Positions 62,500 through 64,000 of a stretch of 64,000 nucleotides of DNA are shown in pieces. A model generated the notes under the pieces. That model ran no database searches. It was not told the origin of the DNA and worked only from the letters and a program-made list of their open reading frames with translations. This stretch comes from CAZJYI01 sp964550025 (GTDB lineage Bacteria > Verrucomicrobiota > Kiritimatiellia > UBA8416 > CAYOBW01), in the NCBI GenBank assembly GCA_964550025.1, contig CAZJYI010000027.1:26995-90994 (forward strand), in the 5' to 3' direction. How positions within the stretch are numbered: the first letter of the stretch is position 1; each line of letters opens with the position of its first letter. A program made the translations under genes and the position numbers.

Positions 62500-62895
62500 T
62501 CATTTCTCCCGGTTTCGCTGATCCAGCAAATATGTCCGGAGCAGTCGTTCTGATCTCATGATGTATGGAATGTAGACTGCTTCTCCCTCGATCCGATAGA
62601 ACACGCGACATGGGGGCACGACAACTTCGCGATAGAGGGAGCGTGGGAGTTCAGGTGGTCGCCTCCCCGCTTGCAGCCAGCCGCGGATCAGCTTCAGTAC
62701 CCGAGGGTCACTGATGCGCCGACGTACCAGCCCGAGCAGGATGCGATGTTCGACGTTGTCGAAAAATCCCCGAATGTCACAATCTATGATCACGGTCTGT
62801 CTCGCATGGGTGACCGCGCGTTGGATCGTGAGAATCGCTTGCTTGGCGCTGCGCTTCGGGCGGAACCCGTAGGTGTCGCGTACTGAATCGACACG
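62500..62895 (-). pseudogene. Group II intron reverse-transcriptase remnant joined to a RelE/ParE-like toxin end
   Basis: From about 62895 the minus strand reads VDSVRDTYGFRPKRSAKQAI, then IIDCDIRGFFDNVEH with the first catalytic Asp, and RISDPRVLKLIRGWLQAG, typical of group II intron RT domains 1-4. The YADD box, thumb and maturase parts are missing. At about residue WLQAG the frame passes into PELPRSLYREVVVPPCRVFYR, then MRSERLLR, the C-terminal half of RelE/ParE-type toxins. The only start is a GTG at 62793, inside the RT part. A stop lies just upstream of the RT part. Decayed mobile DNA, probably with an intron-toxin fusion by deletion. Confidence 0.8.
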
Positions 62896-62916
62896 TGATA
62901 CGGGGATCCCATTCGC

Positions 62917-63177
62917 CTATCGGTATTTCCGTGGGTACCTATTCGGATGGTCGATCATGTCGAGGGTCAGATCCACATCCAACAAAGGCCAGTGGAAGTG
63001 ATCCGCGCCATGACGTTCCACGTTCGATATCTGTCGAACGGTCGCATCCGCAAACCAGGGGAACTCGTCAAAGGGCATGAAATGCTCTTTGCCATCGACG
63101 TACAGCCACAGACTGCGGCTGTCGATATGGGTTACCTCAACTATCGAGGTGCTCGTGCCAAGCGTCTGCGAGTTCAT
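62917..63177 (-). CDS. DUF2442-family protein (toxin-antitoxin-like partner)
   Basis: 86 residues from the ATG at 63177, which overlaps the 3' end of the DUF4160 gene. DUF2442 pattern: VTHIDSRSLWLYVDGKEHFMPFDEFPWFADATVRQISNVE, then HWPLLDVDLTLDMIDHPNRYP. DUF4160 and DUF2442 genes occur as adjacent pairs in many genomes and are often called toxin-antitoxin-like; the roles are not proved. Intact here, while its partner is frameshifted. Confidence 0.85.
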   Translation of the reverse strand: MNSQTLGTSTSIVEVTHIDSRSLWLYVDGKEHFMPFDEFPWFADATVRQISNVERHGADHFHWPLLDVDLTLDMIDHPNRYPRKYR

Positions 63178-63377
63178 CTTTGTGCTCCTCAATAATCCTG
63201 TGTATGGCCTTGAGTCGGTGGGGACGCAGGCCCTTTGCCACCGCCACCTCGATTTCCGGTTCGAGCCAGAACTTGGCGTCGCCGTCTGAACAGGCGGATG
63301 TGCACATGCATCCTGTCCTCCTCCAAGGAGAAGAAGTAAAACCGATAGCCCTTCTCTCTGAATACCGTCGGACTCAT
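63137..63377 (-). pseudogene. DUF4160-family protein with a one-base frameshift
   Basis: ATG at 63377 gives MSPTVFREKGYRFYFFSLEE and MHVHI, then the frame is lost. Removing one C near 63293-63294 restores CSDGDAKFWLEPEIEVAVAK, then IIEEHKDELADAWHEHLDS and a stop at 63137. The restored length of 79 residues is normal for DUF4160. The DUF2442 ATG lies within its 3' end. Mutation or sequencing error cannot be told apart. Confidence 0.8.
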
Positions 63378-63434
63378 GCCAATAACGTACCACAGTCTGG
63401 GCAGAAATCAAAGCTGCATGGCGAACGTCGCAAA

Positions 63435-63983
63435 TCAGCGGCGCGGCTTTCCGCGTACGCTGGATTTGTCTTGTTCGCCTTGCTTCGGCTCGCCGGCCCA
63501 CGTCCATCCCGCCGTCGAAACGTCCGGAAGTCCATCGTAGAGCGCAATCGCTTTTTGGTAAGCCATGACGAATGCAGAGAAGGTGTACTCATAGGTCTGC
63601 CCTCTGCTGTTCTTGAATCTGATCGTCCCAGAGTTGTCGCCCTGGGATGAGTCTACGTACTGTCCGTCGAGCCATCCGGAGCTGCCGAACGGCTCGATGA
63701 GCCACTGCCGCTTCGACTTGTCATAGATTGCGGCGAAGACGCCCTCGATTCTTTCACCGGGATCGTATGAGACCGTGTCATGCGTGCTGACGTGCTTGGT
63801 CTGGCCCACTGTCCAAGTCCGGGACCATCTCAATACAACGACCTCTCCAGCTTGGCCCGTGGCACCGACTCGCCATCGGTGGGCTTCAGTACCGGACCGT
63901 TCCGATTCCGCACTTGTTTGCACTTCCGCCAGGGCGGGAGTCAGCAATACGATCAGCAGACTGATTATCCTTGGTGTGTTCAT
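63435..63983 (-). CDS. Secreted hypothetical protein
   Basis: 182 residues; signal peptide MNTPRIISLLIVLLTPALA. The mature part is beta-rich (RWRVGATGQAGEVVVLRWSR, DTVSYDPGERIEGVFAAIYD, WLIEPFGSSGWLDGQYVDSS, GTIRFKNSRGQTYEYTFSA). An AAAGATGAT run precedes the ATG, a weak ribosome-binding site. No family is recognised. The C-terminus is Lys/Arg/Glu-rich and hydrophilic. Confidence 0.7.
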   Translation of the reverse strand: MNTPRIISLLIVLLTPALAEVQTSAESERSGTEAHRWRVGATGQAGEVVVLRWSRTWTVGQTKHVSTHDTVSYDPGERIEGVFAAIYDKSKRQWLIEPFGSSGWLDGQYVDSSQGDNSGTIRFKNSRGQTYEYTFSAFVMAYQKAIALYDGLPDVSTAGWTWAGEPKQGEQDKSSVRGKPRR

Positions 63984-64000
63984 ATCATCTTTGGCGAACG

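Noticed and set aside
1..64000. Prophage, integron or large genomic island
   Set aside because: No integrase, phage structural genes, att-like tRNA end or conjugation genes; only a decayed intron fragment and short repeats.

Overview
The window is GC-rich (roughly 60-65% by eye), tightly packed bacterial DNA without rRNA, tRNA or CRISPR. The gene content is large secreted beta-rich proteins, PQQ-type beta-propellers fused to a methyltransferase-like head, a Cys-type sulfatase, a DUF1080/FG-GAP protein, a sialate O-acetylesterase, Tat-exported Gfo/Idh/MocA and FAD oxidoreductases, and beta-helix proteins with PKD-like domains. This mix is typical of the PVC superphylum and nearby glycan-degrading lineages (Kiritimatiellota, Lentisphaerota, Planctomycetota). 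The phylum call is inference; no marker gene is present.

Layout. 2-8329: 3' part of a giant cadherin/VCBS/LamG surface protein. 8426-21294: a minus-strand block with a PQQ-propeller protein, a secreted hypothetical, a DEAD-box helicase, two duplicated RRM-protein cassettes flanking an alpha/beta hydrolase, a Gfo/Idh/MocA oxidoreductase and a TPR/HEAT-type repeat protein. 21576-30666: a second PQQ-propeller paralogue and a fourfold beta-helix/PKD protein. 30680-36230: a defence and stability block with VapBC, an ABC exporter and a DpnII-type restriction-modification pair whose nuclease is frameshifted. 36231-42888: metallophosphatase and sulfatase, TIM-barrel isomerase, MFS transporter, DUF1080 protein. 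43093-51198: a giant secreted propeller protein with a lipase-like domain lacking the nucleophile, the sialate O-acetylesterase and a class II aldolase-like protein. 51374-52102: an outer-membrane beta-barrel candidate. 52752-61046: a seven-gene co-directional run (FAD oxidoreductase, carboxynorspermidine decarboxylase, DUF3326, tandem DUF350 membrane protein, lipoprotein, winged-helix-like unknown, and a protein with a Cys-His-Asp triad like arylamine N-acetyltransferases/transglutaminases). 61420-63983: small genes, including broken ones (DUF4160/DUF2442 pair, group II intron RT remnant joined to a RelE-like end).

Three things look least described. First, the duplicated RRM genes share a leader: a 38-nt conserved, foldable element at the same distance from both start codons, plus a conserved upstream TTGCAT box. 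Second, the window is peppered with short tracts keeping a strict 7-bp period while the unit sequence drifts, sometimes as inverted arms around hairpins, and sometimes inside genes; the two PQQ paralogues carry different heptamer tracts at the same protein loop. Third, the 52752-61046 cluster looks like an uncharacterised polyamine/envelope system.

Much of the rest fits one theme, polysaccharide and sulfated glycan use: exported sulfatase, esterases, DUF1080, oxidoreductases and adhesive surface proteins, with sugar-phosphate and transport functions nearby.
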